Shown in pieces: positions 11,839 through 23,866 of a DNA stretch of 64,000 bases (position 1 is its first letter; each line of letters starts with the position of its first letter). The position numbers were made by a program, and so were the translations under genes. The stretch is from Adenanthera pavonina (lineage: Eukaryota > Streptophyta > Magnoliopsida > Fabales > Fabaceae). The notes under the pieces were generated by a model. The model worked only from the letters and a program-made list of their open reading frames with translations. It did not search any database and had not been told where the DNA came from. The stretch covers positions 6,711,001-6,775,000 of the forward strand of contig JAIVEN010000028.1 of NCBI GenBank assembly GCA_026686845.1. The letters run 5' to 3'.

Positions 11839-12890
11839 TAATAAGATTTGAGACATTTAATAAATAGTTAAACTCCTTAAATATGTTGTCTTATTAATCT
11901 CATGAAAATAAATGATTAAGAGTCAAACCAAGTCGAGAAAAGTAAAACATGATCAAACCACCAAATCAATGGTCAAACAAATCAACTAAACCAGGAATGG
12001 ATCCAAAATGATAATGCAAACATGAAACTAAACTCAAATTAAATAATCACAACAATTATATAAAAAAAGCAAAAAAGCATATAATTATTATACATTTTTT
12101 TCGGGAGAGTGTTTCATGAATTAATAATCACTTTCTAATCATTAGAACCTATACTACTACAAAATAGATTATTTATATACATTTGTTTATATAAAATAGA
12201 CATAAAAAGTTGAAAAAGTTGGTTTGTGACATTTTTTATGTCTGTATTTGTAAAAACATGCTTTTTACTTTTGTTTTTCAATTGACGTAAATTGCCATAT
12301 TTTCTATGTCCCCAATTTTTATACGAAAAAGGCTGAAATAACAAACATAAATAGGAGTTTAATATAGTATTGTGTGTTCATGCGATTGATATAATTTAAG
12401 TTGCAATTAAAATACAATATTGAATAACAAATACAATATAAATATAGAAATAAATATAATTCCAAATAAATAAATAATATTATTTATTTTTATATAATTA
12501 TACTTATTATTATAAAATCATTTGATATCATTTATATTATCAATTACTTGATTTCCAAATGATCATAAGAGATTTCCAACTAATGGTAACCTATTTTTAA
12601 CTGCGAATGAGCCTATGGATACATTGTTACAAGTATGCAATGGCCAACCATTGCAGTAAATGATAAATTACAAATAAATAAGTTATATATATATATATAT
12701 ATTGTCTTGTACTTGTCTTTTCCAATTGATGCAAGATAATTTTTAATTGATGCTAGGGAATTTCCAAGGAAATTCTATAGCATTTGCTAAAAAGTTGCCA
12801 TCACCAATAGATAAATCATTGACAAAAGCACTTTCATTGGAAATCTCCGCACTAAAGTCTATAGTGGGAGAAGGGAGGAGGAATGAAAGG
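11839..12890. other. AT-rich intergenic DNA
   Basis: No gene recognised. ACTACTACAAAATAG near 12,155 faintly resembles a CACTA terminus, but I could not find a partner end. An (AT)n microsatellite lies at about 12,685-12,703. Confidence 0.5.
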
Positions 12891-13452
12891 TAGAGGTGTG
12901 CAACCAATCCAGTAGTCTGGTAGGCTCGGTCCTACCCGGCATATCAAGTTGGTCCTGAAGACCGGACCGGGTTGAACATTGGGTTAAGGTTAAACCCAGT
13001 CTCATAATTCCGGTATATATATAATTATATATGTGTTTAAAATTTATAAATATTAATTTTATATAATATTTTCTTGATACATTATATATAATAAATTGCC
13101 TATATTATTATTGTGAATATTTTAAAAAATCCAATCTTTTAATTTTATTTAAAACTTTAAATTAATTTCTTAATATTATTTAAAAATAATATATGATTAT
13201 TAAGTATTTATAATTTTAATAAATTTTATTTTTTATTATAATATTATTTTTTAAGAAAATATATTTGGAATGAATATAATTATAGTTTTGTTAATAAATG
13301 AAATTAATTAATTTTTTTATTTTTAAATACTTTTTAAGACTAGGCCAACCTCGGTGTCATAGATCGGGTTGGTTTGGTTTCGCTTAACTTCACAAAGACC
13401 GGGCATCGAATTGGCTATTAACCCGGTCTTACCCGGTCTTTGTGCACCCCTA
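12891..13452. mobile_element. 562-bp hAT-type MITE with 8-bp target duplication
   Basis: Exact direct repeats ATGAAAGG lie at 12,883-12,890 and 13,453-13,460. The element begins TAGAGGTGTGCA and ends TGCACCCCTA, giving TAG(A/G)GGTG inverted ends typical of hAT elements. Close to each end are CCGG-rich phrases (ACCCGG, GACCGG) often seen in plant hAT MITEs; the core is very AT-rich. No transposase frame, so it is non-autonomous. Confidence 0.85.
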
Positions 13453-13460
13453 ATGAAAGG

Positions 13461-13985
13461 GAGGGAGAATGACATTTTTTAAATTCATTAATTGAGTAAG
13501 GGCTATTTTAGTCCTTTTTTTTATATTGGTAAGCATTAAAATTATCTTTTAACAAATAACTAAAAATTAATTCCTTAAAAGCATAAAAATTATCGAAATG
13601 AGTTTTGGAATAATTAAATTCATTAATTGAGTAAAGGCTATTTTAGTTATTTATTTATTTATTTATTTTTCCTCCTAAGTATCCACAGACCTTAGAATAG
13701 CTACTGAAATTCGTAGAACCTTGGAGAAAATATATTTTTTGAGGTCCTTCTGCCGATTTTTCCCATAACTTGTCGAGAGGGGCAAGACTTCGTCCCAACC
13801 CTAAATCATATAAAGCTTAGTTTTGAAACACTAAAAACTTTACATAACCACATTATTCCTAAAGAAATATTCTTCTAGCAATAAAATTAAATCTTTATCA
13901 AATATACGTCAAGCAATATTAAGATAAAAAATATCAATTCTGAAATTTATCCTTGTCCAAATCAATATTTTTTATAGTTATACTA
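13461..13985. other. Intergenic, with a 135-bp spaced direct repeat
   Basis: AAATTCATTAATTGAGTAA followed by GGCTATTTTAGT occurs at about 13,481 and again at about 13,616. No gene recognised. Confidence 0.55.
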
Positions 13986-15710
13986 AATTTGCCCCATTTT
14001 CTGAAACTCATTTTATTAGTGAAACACATTCAAAAGGGAACAACATTAAGCATCATTATTATAATTTAGTCACTAAATTATAGGATATAAAATCTTTTAA
14101 AACAAATAATTTTGTTCCCTGACTTCGATACTAGTTTTCTTCATTATTTTCCATCCATTTTTCTTTTAATAGTCATGTAGGCTCCTCCATCCTCCTTTCA
14201 CCAAAAAGAAAATTATTTTCTACACATCATCATTTTGCTCTGTAATTTAACATGTTCTGAACTAAATTCATTAAATTTTAAAACAAAATATAAAAATTAT
14301 TCCTAAATTTTACTAAAATTATATTTTTTATTAAATTTCAAAATATATCCTTGATATATAAAAAGCCATATCCATCTATATGAATGTAAGCCAAAGCGGC
14401 CCTTCGTAAACAACAAATCATCGGAAGAACTGTTCGAGCGAGGCCAATGAGTATAATTCTTTCAATATAAGAAATCCCTAAAAGACTTTTAAAATATAAA
14501 ACAAAATGTAAGAAGTAAAAATAGAGAAAAAATGAACTGCATACACACACACACACACTTTAACACATTGTTCCACTTTCTGTTCAAATTAGAGAACCAA
14601 AACTTGTAGGCAACAATGTTTTTTTTTTTTTTGAGGAAAGGCAATAATGCATTTAACATATATGATCTCTATCCAATTTCATGTCCGCTTCTTCTTTTCT
14701 TCATTTAATTGATCCTCTGAACAAAAATTTTTGTTCTGTGTACATAATTAATTGGCTTAATCATTTTGTTAGTTTTCTATTTATTGTGGAGGATAAAGAT
14801 TCCGAACTCTATCTCGACTTATTTAAAGTGTAAACTGTGTAGTTTATAATTAACTTACTAAAATATAGTTCTTTTCAATTTACACCTTATTGAGATAATC
14901 TTTAAAGGATAAATATCTTTTGCAGAAATGTGTATTTTGATTTAATTAGTACAACTATATACAATTTCCATTATGTAGGAGGCTTGGGACCTATTGGACC
15001 AAAAAAAAAAAAAAAGAAACCAATTCATAAAAAAAAGCATGTAAAAATAGTTATACAGAAAATTATATAATTATAAAATTTTACCATGCCGTATGAGAAG
15101 ATTTATGTTGAAAATAAAGACGTTATCATCAATGAGACTGGTTCATATATTTCTTGTCATAAGAACTTGTTGAGGGGAGCAAGACGGGTTGAGATGTATT
15201 TACGCGGTTGTTTTCCAAAGTCTTTTCGATGACTTACTTGGCTTTGTGATTGTGACAGCGTAAATAACACTTAATTTAAAAAATATATAATTGAGAAATT
15301 AAAAAAAATTTATAAATGACTTTATGTTTTTAAAAATAATTTGAAAGATTTATTGAAGAATCTAAAATTTTAAGTATGATGACAATTTTTTTATACGTGT
15401 TAACTCGTATATGTTCATGTTTATCAACAAATTTAGTCCATTGATAAAATGCAAGAAAATATGTAATATTGGCAATAATCAATTAAACAGGAATTATACT
15501 GATTAATGGATATGGTTTAGTGTGGTTAGGTGAGATTTTCTTTTATCAGTTTCTTTAATATGCTTGAGAAGAGGTCATAGTTTTAATTAGTTAATTTTTT
15601 TACACTTAATTTAAAGCAAGTCAATGGTTATATTATAAAGTAAACACCTATAAACTTTAGCTCAATTAAATGTTGTAATAATAGTCTTTAGGGTTTGAAA
15701 GATATAACTG
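13986..15710. repeat. Repeat block C (pairs with 61,390-62,945)
   Basis: Collinear with 61,390-62,945 at roughly 90% by eye, and more distantly with parts of copies A and B. Shared landmarks are GGCTCCTCCATCCTCCTTTCA, TCATCG/AAAAGAACT, TTTATTGTGGAGGATAAAG and GTGTGGTTAGGTGAGATTTT. No coding frame. A CA microsatellite at 14,545-14,560 is absent from the partner. Confidence 0.75.
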
Positions 15711-17325
15711 TTGAACATAGATTTTTTTGTTCACTAAAGTAGATTCATATCTTTCTAGAAATAAACAATATACATAAATACAGAGCCAACCAATATTATG
15801 TTTACAACAAACACAAAGATCAAAGGATCTATTATGTTTACATTAAGGATATCCTTTAATCGAAAGCCAAGACATTATCCTTTGAAACATAAAGATCACC
15901 AAAGTGAATTTTATTTCTTTCAACAAAATCTTTTTAATACATAAAGCTAAAGATCGAACCCAAGAGAGAGCATACTTAAAAAACTTAACTATTTACCAAC
16001 TGTGTCATAACTTTGTTGGTATGAGACTTACTAATTCTTGTTTTTTTTTGGCTAGCCAACTTGGGAGGGAGGAATGATGCTTTCAACTCCCAGCAGAGTT
16101 CGCCCATAACTTTGTTGGTGTGAGACTTACTAATTCTTTTTTGTTTGGCTAACCAACTTGGGGGAGAGGAAAGTCGCTCTCAACTCCTAACAAAGTTCGT
16201 AATTCCAGCAGTTAGGGGTTCATTTTGTATCTTTGACTGTCATTTATGGCTTTTTTGCACCTAAGACTCTAGGAGTGGGCCAACCACCATACCACTAGCA
16301 AATTGAGACTTACTAATTCTAATCACAACAATAATTGCCAAGCACATCCCATTTGGCCCAACAAAAGTTGTATGTATCTTCACAATATCTGCATGTGCTT
16401 ATGAAATTCTACAGATTAAAGACCTCCCATCGCAGAAAATTGAAGCCCAGTATTCGGCCCAAACCTACGCTGATCTTTGATAATTTATTTATGTTTTTGT
16501 ACAAAATAAGCTCTCTTAGCAACAAAACAAACACTCTAGTTGGGCCTAGTGCCCAATTCGCATCAACCTTGTGAACTCCCGAGATAATCATAGCTATTTG
16601 ACACATTAGAGGCTTCTCTTTCCTTATGGCACATAAGATGAAAATATATCAATGTCGTAATATATAAATTATAACACCTATCAAACATGGGCAACTCTCA
16701 CCAACGACAGCAGTATCGCTCAATTTGTCACGAATAAGACTTGACTTCTTTTGATTTTAACAAGAAATCAACTATATTTAAATAACTTAATTTGCCAAAT
16801 ATATTTGAAAACATTCCTTACTTTAATTCGTTATTCTGATTATTCCAAACTTCCCTCAATTAAATCTTTTCTCATAGCTGTTAATTATAGTGCAGGATTA
16901 ATTCATCAAGACCGCATCATATGCATATGTGAAATATTCCTTAAGAAATATTCTCCATAAATCTTTGATAATCCAATGTTATTGATATATAAATATTATT
17001 AGCAAAACACTGTCGAAAGGGAACAAGAAACTACAGCAAGTAACCTTTCACCAAGACCAAGCTTTCACCCTTTTGCTTTCTTACACCAAAGAAAGAAAAA
17101 AATTTAAAAAAAGAAAAAAAAAACACACACACACGCACATGCACACACAACAATACTAAATAAAATTATAAATGCCCATAGAAAATACGAGAATAAACAT
17201 AATGAAATGGCAAAAGGGTGTTTCCTTATTCTCATGAAATACTTCTCATGGTCCATGAGTAGATCTAGCCTTGTTCTCTCACCATCCCCAACAAGATGGC
17301 AATTTCTGCTACTTTCTCCAACCAT
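15711..17325. other. 3' flank and 3'-UTR exon region of RLP-A
   Basis: About 15,711-16,740 is collinear with 62,946-63,730. A core near 16,320-16,460 (CAAGCACATCCCATTTGG, GCCCAGTATTCGGCCCAA) recurs near 40,140, 42,510, 47,720 and 63,290, that is, downstream of or beside each RLP copy. A microsatellite (AC)n lies at 17,123-17,147. The segment 17,230-17,325 (read on the minus strand) is conserved among the RLP paralogues and is taken as 3'-UTR sequence. Short reading frames here are not genes. Confidence 0.6.
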
Positions 17326-17626
17326 CTGCATAACCAAGCAAAGTCATCACATATTCTTGAATTCCTAGTACAAAATATGCTTGCTTATGGAATTCACATA
17401 TATTGCAGCAACAGACCAATAACAATTGACTAATTTATTACAATATTATCTGTTCAATTTACTATCTTCTAAGGATAGCATTAAATGTATATTCACTTGA
17501 GATAAAGAAAACACATAGTTGAATTTAAAAGACAAAAACTTTAAAGTCAAATATGGTAACTGTATCTCACACTCACAGCAGTCTATTTAGAAAATGAATT
17601 CTATTATATGGGTTTAACATAATTAC
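17326..17626 (-). other. Inferred 3'-UTR intron of RLP-A
   Basis: On the minus strand the stop codon TAG (17,632-17,630) is followed by CAG|GTAATT, and 301 bp later by TTATGCAG|ATGGTTGG. The same donor and acceptor phrases occur after the stop codons of RLP-B and RLP-D, and in RLP-C with CAA|GT. The intervening DNA is AT-rich. Inferred from paralogue comparison only. Confidence 0.55.
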
Positions 17627-17629
17627 CTG

Positions 17630-20168
17630 CTAGTTTTGGAACCATCTGTTTATGTTTGCCTTGATTACAGCAACTCGAACATAAATCCAATCGTTCATGT
17701 TTCTGAGGAACTAAAAAAAAGAGCGTCTCCATGAACTTATAAGAATTAAGGTTCCACAAACTCCCCAAAATTCAACTATAAATCCAAGAGCCATGCTCAC
17801 ATAAAACCCAAAGCTTATGAGTTTATCATTCTCATCTGGATCAATGTGGTTTGGATCCCGTTCTGGATCTGAATTTCCTTCCCCTGGACACTCTTTTATG
17901 AGTGGCATGCCACAAAGCCCCCAATTTCCTGTATAGCTAGAAGCATTGAAGGTTTGAAGTTGGGTGGCAACTGGAATTTTTCATGATAAATTGTTGTAAG
18001 ACAAGTTCAACACACTCAAAAAGCTTAAAGCCGAAAAGCTTATTGGAACTTCACCTGAAAGATAGTTGTTTGACAAGTCAAGTGATTCCAACATTGTCAT
18101 TTGACCCATGTTGTTTGGAATGAAACCTGTCAAATTATTTCTTGATAGGTTTAGGGAAACCAATGCCACTAGTGTTGTTATGGTATTTGAGATTTCTCCT
18201 GTTAAGTGATTGTAGAAGAGGTCAATGGTGGTCATCAAAGTACTAATTTGCCAGAAAGGTTATTGTTATTGAAATGGATAGATTCAAGTAGTCTCAAAGT
18301 ACTAATTGAATTTGGTATTGCCTCAGAAAAATTATTATTTGCCAAATTCAAAACTCTTAAAAAGGGAAGCTGCCCCCAACAATTTGGAAGTCTTTGTGAT
18401 AACAAATTATTTGACATGTCAAGATAAGTTAATCTTGATTGTGAAGTTGCACAAAAGGAAGAAGATATGGATCCTGAAAACATATTATTTGAGAGGAGCA
18501 AGGCTCCTGCATTTGGTGGAAAATGTGGTAAGGGGCCAGAAAAATCATTAAAACTCAAATCCCAAACATAATATCCAACAACTTCACTTGCCTTCACTTT
18601 TGGTAATGATTTTGGCAACTTCCCATAAATTTTATTATGGGAAATATTCAAGTATCCCAAACTTGGAGATAGCCATAACCATTGAGGAATTGAATATGAA
18701 ATTGCCACATTAGAAATGTCCAACATCATAAGCTCCCTTTGATATTTCAACCACACTGGAAAATGCCGACCGAAATTGTATGTCGATGCAATAAAGAATT
18801 GCAGTTGGAAAGGTGGCACCCAATTTGAACTAAAGTTGAAAGAAATCCTGTTATGCGAGACATCTAAAACTCTTAAGCTATATAGAGTTGATAGATGTGT
18901 TTCATTAATAACAGAATTTAACTTATTTGAAGAAAGGTGCAAATAAGCAAGATTTGGAAGTTGTCCAAAAGTACCTGGAAGAATCCCATTCAAATTATTC
19001 TTCGAGAGGATTATGTAATTCAATGATATAAGTCTGGCAAACTCTGGCAACAATGCACTCAAATTGTTATAACTTAAATCCAATCCAGAAAGGTAAGGTA
19101 AGTGCCCAAATGATTGTGGTATTTGCCCGTGCAAACTAGTATTTTTAAGATCTAAATATACCAAAGATGAAAATTTTGAAAAATCAGGAAAGGGCCCAAT
19201 ACTGAATGGATTATCACTCAAATCTAAATTCTCTATACTATATTGGGCACAATGTAATTGTGGTATCCAATCATTTAATTGACACGACAAATTGTTGGAG
19301 AACAATATTAGCTCTTTCAATCGACACAAATTTGAAATGGATTTTACTATGCTATTGTCGATTTTATTTTCTCGAAGATCAAGATGTTCAAGAGAAGTGC
19401 TATTGATAAAATCATCTGAAGCAACATGTTGTAAAGATGTTGACTAGAGAAAAAGGCTTTTAAGAGAGATCATATTTGCAAAAGCTTTGGGAGCAATATG
19501 TTGCAAAGTACCATATGTAACATATAAAGATTCAAGAGAATTCATATTTGAGAAAGCTCAAGACTAAGTTGTAACGAATTTTCCTCGAGTTTCAAAACTT
19601 TAAGAGAATTAATATCAAGGGAATTTGGAAAAATATGATGCAAATTGTTATCAGAGAGAGCAAGATGTACTAAGACTTTGCTAATGTTTGATACCCAAGG
19701 TAGAATTGAAGAGTCTAAATAATTTAATGCAAGAGAAAGGACTCTGAGGGAAGAGGAAGAATTAGTTTGGAAGAAAGATTTGAGATTGACTTGAGACATC
19801 AGAGCACAACCATACAATTGAAGCTCAACCAGAGAAGGGACTATCCTTGATAATGAAGATTGCCAATCAATAGCTCGACTTAGATTGACTCGTGACAAAT
19901 TAAGATATCTTAAAGAAGAAAGGTTAGAAATCTAATCAAGGTCATTTGCAATCAAACCATAATTATACCCAAGGTCTATAGTTTGCAAATTGAATAGATT
20001 TTGCAGTCCATGAGGAATAGTGCCACCAATACCAGCTCTTGAAAGCCTCATCTCTCTTACAGACCAAGTGAACCAATGCACTTCGGAATTTTGCTTCCAT
20101 CAAGAAAGTTATCATTGATATTCAAGTAAATTAGGTGCTATAAATCACATAGTGAATTATCAATATTA
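17630..20168 (-). pseudogene. RLP-A pseudogene, 3' portion (LRR receptor-like protein, EIX2/Cf type)
   Basis: Continues the gene that begins at 37,891, from which it is separated by the MLE. Read from 20,166 downward it gives NIDNSLCD, then LRRs closely similar to RLP-D, up to a transmembrane tail (FGFYVSMALGFIVEFWG) and a stop at 17,632-17,630. It is broken many times: stops follow SLCDL near 20,145 and occur again near 20,065 and 19,929, with further breaks around 19,541, 19,430, 18,238, 17,980 and 17,710. The longest intact run is 18,235-19,329 (about 364 residues of LRRs). The intact family acts at the plasma membrane, binding microbial ligands with an extracellular LRR domain and signalling through a partner kinase; this copy cannot do so. 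The transmembrane GxxxG found in RLP-D is altered (VEFWG). Confidence 0.92.
20167..20168. repeat. TA target-site duplication, left side of MLE
   Basis: TA immediately before CTCCCTCCGG. Its partner is at 37,606-37,607. Removing the insert plus one TA rejoins RLP-A in frame (RLRD joined to NIDNSLCD; RLP-D has RLRGNIGSSLCD). Confidence 0.95.
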
Positions 20169-20202
20169 CTCCCTCCGGTTCATATTATAAGGCATATTAT
20201 AT
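20169..20202 (+). repeat. MLE left terminal inverted repeat
   Basis: Starts CTCCCTCCGGTTCATATTAT. Compared with the inverse of the right end it has about four mismatches in 34 bases. Confidence 0.9.
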
Positions 20203-20675
20203 CAAATTCACGCATATTAAGAAAATCACTTTTTTATCTCAAATTCATAAATAGAATACCCACCTTTCCAATTTTGCCCTTGTTTTATCATTGAAGGTTT
20301 TGGGCACTGTGTAGCCGTACAGCAATAAATGAAAAAAAGAAGCTCTGATAAGAATCTCTGGAAGGCATGTCTGACCAATTACGCACCAGTTCGTAATCCT
20401 CTTAAAACCGTAATAAACCAATGGAAATGGCAGTTACTGGTGCATTTGCCAGTAATTGGAAACAAATTTAAAAAAAGGTGGATTAAGAAACCCAACCGTT
20501 GACGAGCTCCAAGTTGCCATCTGAGGGTTATTGAGATAAATGGTGGTGTATTTAAGTTGCCAGCAAGATTAAATCGTCGAAGAACTGCTTAGTCCCCTGT
20601 TTCAACACCAATATTTCAGCTCGTTAGTACCCTATTTCAACACTCAGATTAACTTCGACATCACTAATCATCATC

Positions 20676-20990
20676 ATGCTCGACTTAAACTTGACTCCAA
20701 GCTTGACAAATGATGATGATTTAGATTTGCATGGGTGGACAGTTGTTGATGCCAATTTTGAAGGGCTAGTCCTCTATTCTGATGATAAGTTTCCATTAAC
20801 AGGGGAGAACTCAAATTCACAGTCCATGTTTGATTTAAATGTTGTCCCATTTGCAGAAAACTCTCATGGACATGGTGTGGATGAGACAATGGTGATGGAA
20901 GTAAACTCAAGAAGCAATGAAAGCTCTGACCTTCAATTGGCCGAAGTTGGGAACGAGACGCAGACGGTGGATGTAGAAATTTGTACGATT
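20676..20990 (+). CDS. MLE transposase, N-terminal exon with two DLNxxP motifs
   Basis: Open frame starting MLDLNLTPSL. The segment has DLNLTP (residues 3-8) and DLNVVP (residues 53-58) in an acidic, low-complexity context; DLN-rich amino ends are known in plant MLE transposases. DLNxxP is also the form of the EAR repression motif that recruits TOPLESS-type co-repressors; that role here is inference. The frame runs to a stop at 21,032, but the last residues look non-coding. A phase-1 donor near 20,983 (ATTT|GTACGA) would join to the acceptor CTCATGCAG at about 22,375, where exon 2 begins with two bases of a codon. The exact donor is uncertain. Confidence 0.65.
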
Positions 20991-22374
20991 GGAATGCTTT
21001 ATACTTCATCCTTTTTTTTCCCCTTATTTTAAACATCCTCACGTGATTGATTGACAGCTGGTAATAGATAATAATTTGAGAATGAGACAAAGATGTGTGT
21101 GTTAGTCTTACCCCAAAAAAAAAAAGATATGGGTCTTCACGTGATGGTGCTTCTACTAACTTTAGGATCTTCACGGTACTAGTAATATGGGAGTACTCTT
21201 TTAAATTGTGAATAATTTTTCTATAATTAAACCTGAGTAATTTTTGGAGTACTGTATCTTGTTTTCTTTATCTAATTTGGGAGTATATTTTAAATTGTGA
21301 ATAATTTTTAGGTCTTCATGTACTGGTAATTTGGGAGTATGTTTTAAATTGTCAATAATTTTTTTATAACTAAACATGAGTCACTTTTGGAGTATCTTGT
21401 TTTCTTTATCTAATTTATCTAATTTGGGAATATGTTTTAAATTGTGAATAATTTTTGGGTCTTCACATACTGGTAATTTGAGAGTATGTTTTAAATTGTG
21501 AATTATTTTTCTATAACTGAACATGAGTAACTAAATATGAATAATTTATCTAATTTATGATTAATTTTATGGAGTTATTTTTTAATTAGTGAAATTTTCA
21601 TTTCTGTAATATTATTCATTTTTAGTTACTGTACGTTACTACTCCCAAATTATAATTTTCATTCCTGTAATTTTATGGAGTATAATGTTTTCTTTATTTA
21701 TTTTTTGTTCACCATTTTTTCTTACATTTTGTGAGTTTTCTTCTATTATTGATAGTTCATGAATATTATTAGAATGGTATCTTTTTTAATTAGTGTTTTT
21801 TTTTTACTTTTCCAGTTTTTAATTGCCTTTACTAATGTTTTTCTTCAATTGTGTGGAGCATAGGAGTATTATTAGTACGTTGCTTTTCTTTAATTGGGGT
21901 TGAGCTAAATTTAATCATCTTACATTAAATAAAAAGACAAGTTGGAATTGAGCTAATTTTGGATTTTGTGTCTCAGGATCAGATATTTTAAAATTCATCT
22001 TGTTGTGTTTTTCTTCAGTTGCTTGCCATGTATACGCAGAAATGGTTTTAAGTAATTTTATTTTTATTAATGTTGTTAGTCCTTTGACATGTCCATAATT
22101 TTTTATTTATGATTTTTTTAATACTCTTCTCCTAAGTTTTTGTTAATATTTTTGAATAATTTTTTTTCTGTAATTATGGTAATATTTTTTAAGTATGAAT
22201 TTTTTTTAAATTTTCTTTTATCTTATGTGAACTATTTTCTGCTCCATTATTGATATCAATTGATTTTTTCAAATTATCAACTTATTTATCAACATTTTGT
22301 TCCAATCTATCAATATTTCATTTAACGTCACTTATTTTTTCTTATATTATTGGTATGCATTGTCATCTCATGCA
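20991..22374 (+). other. Probable transposase intron with composite tandem repeats
   Basis: AT- and T-rich, no coding frame, bounded by the inferred donor and the CTCATGCAG acceptor. Within 21,188-21,560 the phrase GGGAGTATGTTTTAAATTG recurs five times at alternating spacings of about 91 and 53 bp, i.e. a composite ~145-bp tandem repeat. Confidence 0.55.
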
Positions 22375-23666
22375 GATGAACACATGATTTATGAAGGAAT
22401 GAATGAAAGGAAATTTTTAACAAATGAAGAACGGGAAGCTGTTGCTCAAATTCTAAAGCACTCAACTCATTTAGGGAGGTTGAAGGTAGGAACGATAGAG
22501 ATGATTGTTTCAATTTTTAATACTTCAAGGAGTGTCATCAATCGCATTTGGCGTCAAGTTAGGGATACAGGAGATTAATCTCACCAAAAGACAAAAAATT
22601 GTGGTAGAAAGAGAATTGAATTAGGCCTACATAGGATTCGTGAAGTTCCTCTATCACAGCGAACCACGCTCCGATCACCATCATATGCAAATCTTCACCA
22701 ATTAGACTTCGGAAACAAGGCTCTATTCGACGGCATTCTAGTGTGATTAAGCCATTCATGAACAATGAGAACATGGTTGCTCGAGTTAAGTTTTGCTTAT
22801 CCATGCTAGATGAGAAAAGCATACCACATGATCCCAAATTTAAATCCATGCATAATATTGTTCATGTGGACGAAAAATGGTTCTACATGACGAAGAAGTT
22901 TGTTAATTATTATCTTTTGCCGGATGAGGAGGAGCCACATCGGACATGCAAGAGCAAGAATTTCATTACTAAAGTTATGCTTTTAGTAGCAGTGGCTAGA
23001 CCAAGATTTGATAGTCAAGGGAATGAAACTTTCTCTAGCAAAATTGGTGTTTTTCTGCTTGTCACTCAAGAACCCGCCAAAAGAAGTAGTGCTAACAGAT
23101 TTGCAGGTTCACTAATCACCAAACCCATAACTTTGGTGAATAAAGATGTTAGTAGGCTTTTCCTTATTGAGAAAGTTTTACCAGCCATTAAAGAGAAATG
23201 GCCAAGAGACCATTTGGATGAAACAATTTTCATCCAACAGGATAATGCTCCATGTCACATAAGTGAAAATGATTATGAGTTTTGTCGGGTTGCCCGTGAA
23301 GGTGGCTTTAATATACGTTTGCTTTGTCAACCTCCTAATTCGCCGGATTTGAATGTCTTGGACTTGGGCTTCTTCAATGCTATTCAATCATTACAACACA
23401 AAGAAGCACCAAAGACCATCAATGCCCTCATTGATGCAGTGGTCAAATCATTTGAAAATTTTTCACCTGTGGAATCAAACAAAATCTTCCTCACACTACA
23501 AAGTTGCATGATGGAGATCATGAATAATGGAGGGTCCATTAGGTATAAGATTCCACACATGAGGAAACAAATGATGGAGAAGGAAGGATCACTCATGAAA
23601 CAAATGGAGTGTCGGTCAGAAGTGGCGCAAAAAGCATTATATTACTTGAGGGAAGTGAGTGAGTGA
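22375..23666 (+). pseudogene. MLE transposase, DNA-binding and DD39D catalytic region, disrupted
   Basis: The first segment encodes a helix-turn-helix region (FLTNEEREAVAQIL to VINRIWRQV) typical of plant MLE transposases and ends at a TAA (22,576-22,578) inside conserved sequence. The following KTKNCGRKRIEL segment is still recognisable, then the frame shifts near 22,680. From about 22,730 a third frame runs to a stop at 23,667, with IRRHSS, HVDEKWF (first Asp), FIQQDNAPCH (second Asp) and NSPDLNVLDLGFF (third Asp). There are 39 residues between the second and third Asp, matching the DD39D plant group. All catalytic Asp residues remain; the stop and frameshift prevent a full protein unless rare recoding occurs. 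The protein would cut and paste the element at TA sites. Confidence 0.9.
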
Positions 23667-23866
23667 TGAGAAATGGGGTCTTGTAAATAAGCATAATTTT
23701 TGGATTTCTTTCTAAGGCAAGTGCGTGAGTAATTGTATGGTACATGTCAATTGGCTATTAGTACAATTTTCTTCTCTCTCCCTTCCTCTTCTTAATTTAA
23801 ATATGTAAATAAAATAGTTTAAAGTTTTATTTTTAAATATTTTAAAGTTAAGTGTAATATGAATTC

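Noticed and set aside
12150..12345. CACTA element end at ACTACTACAAAA
   Set aside because: No opposite end or 3-bp duplication found.
20674..21174. Minus-strand 166-residue frame across the MLE N-terminal exon
   Set aside because: It is the antisense of the DLN-containing exon and has a composition typical of a shadow frame.
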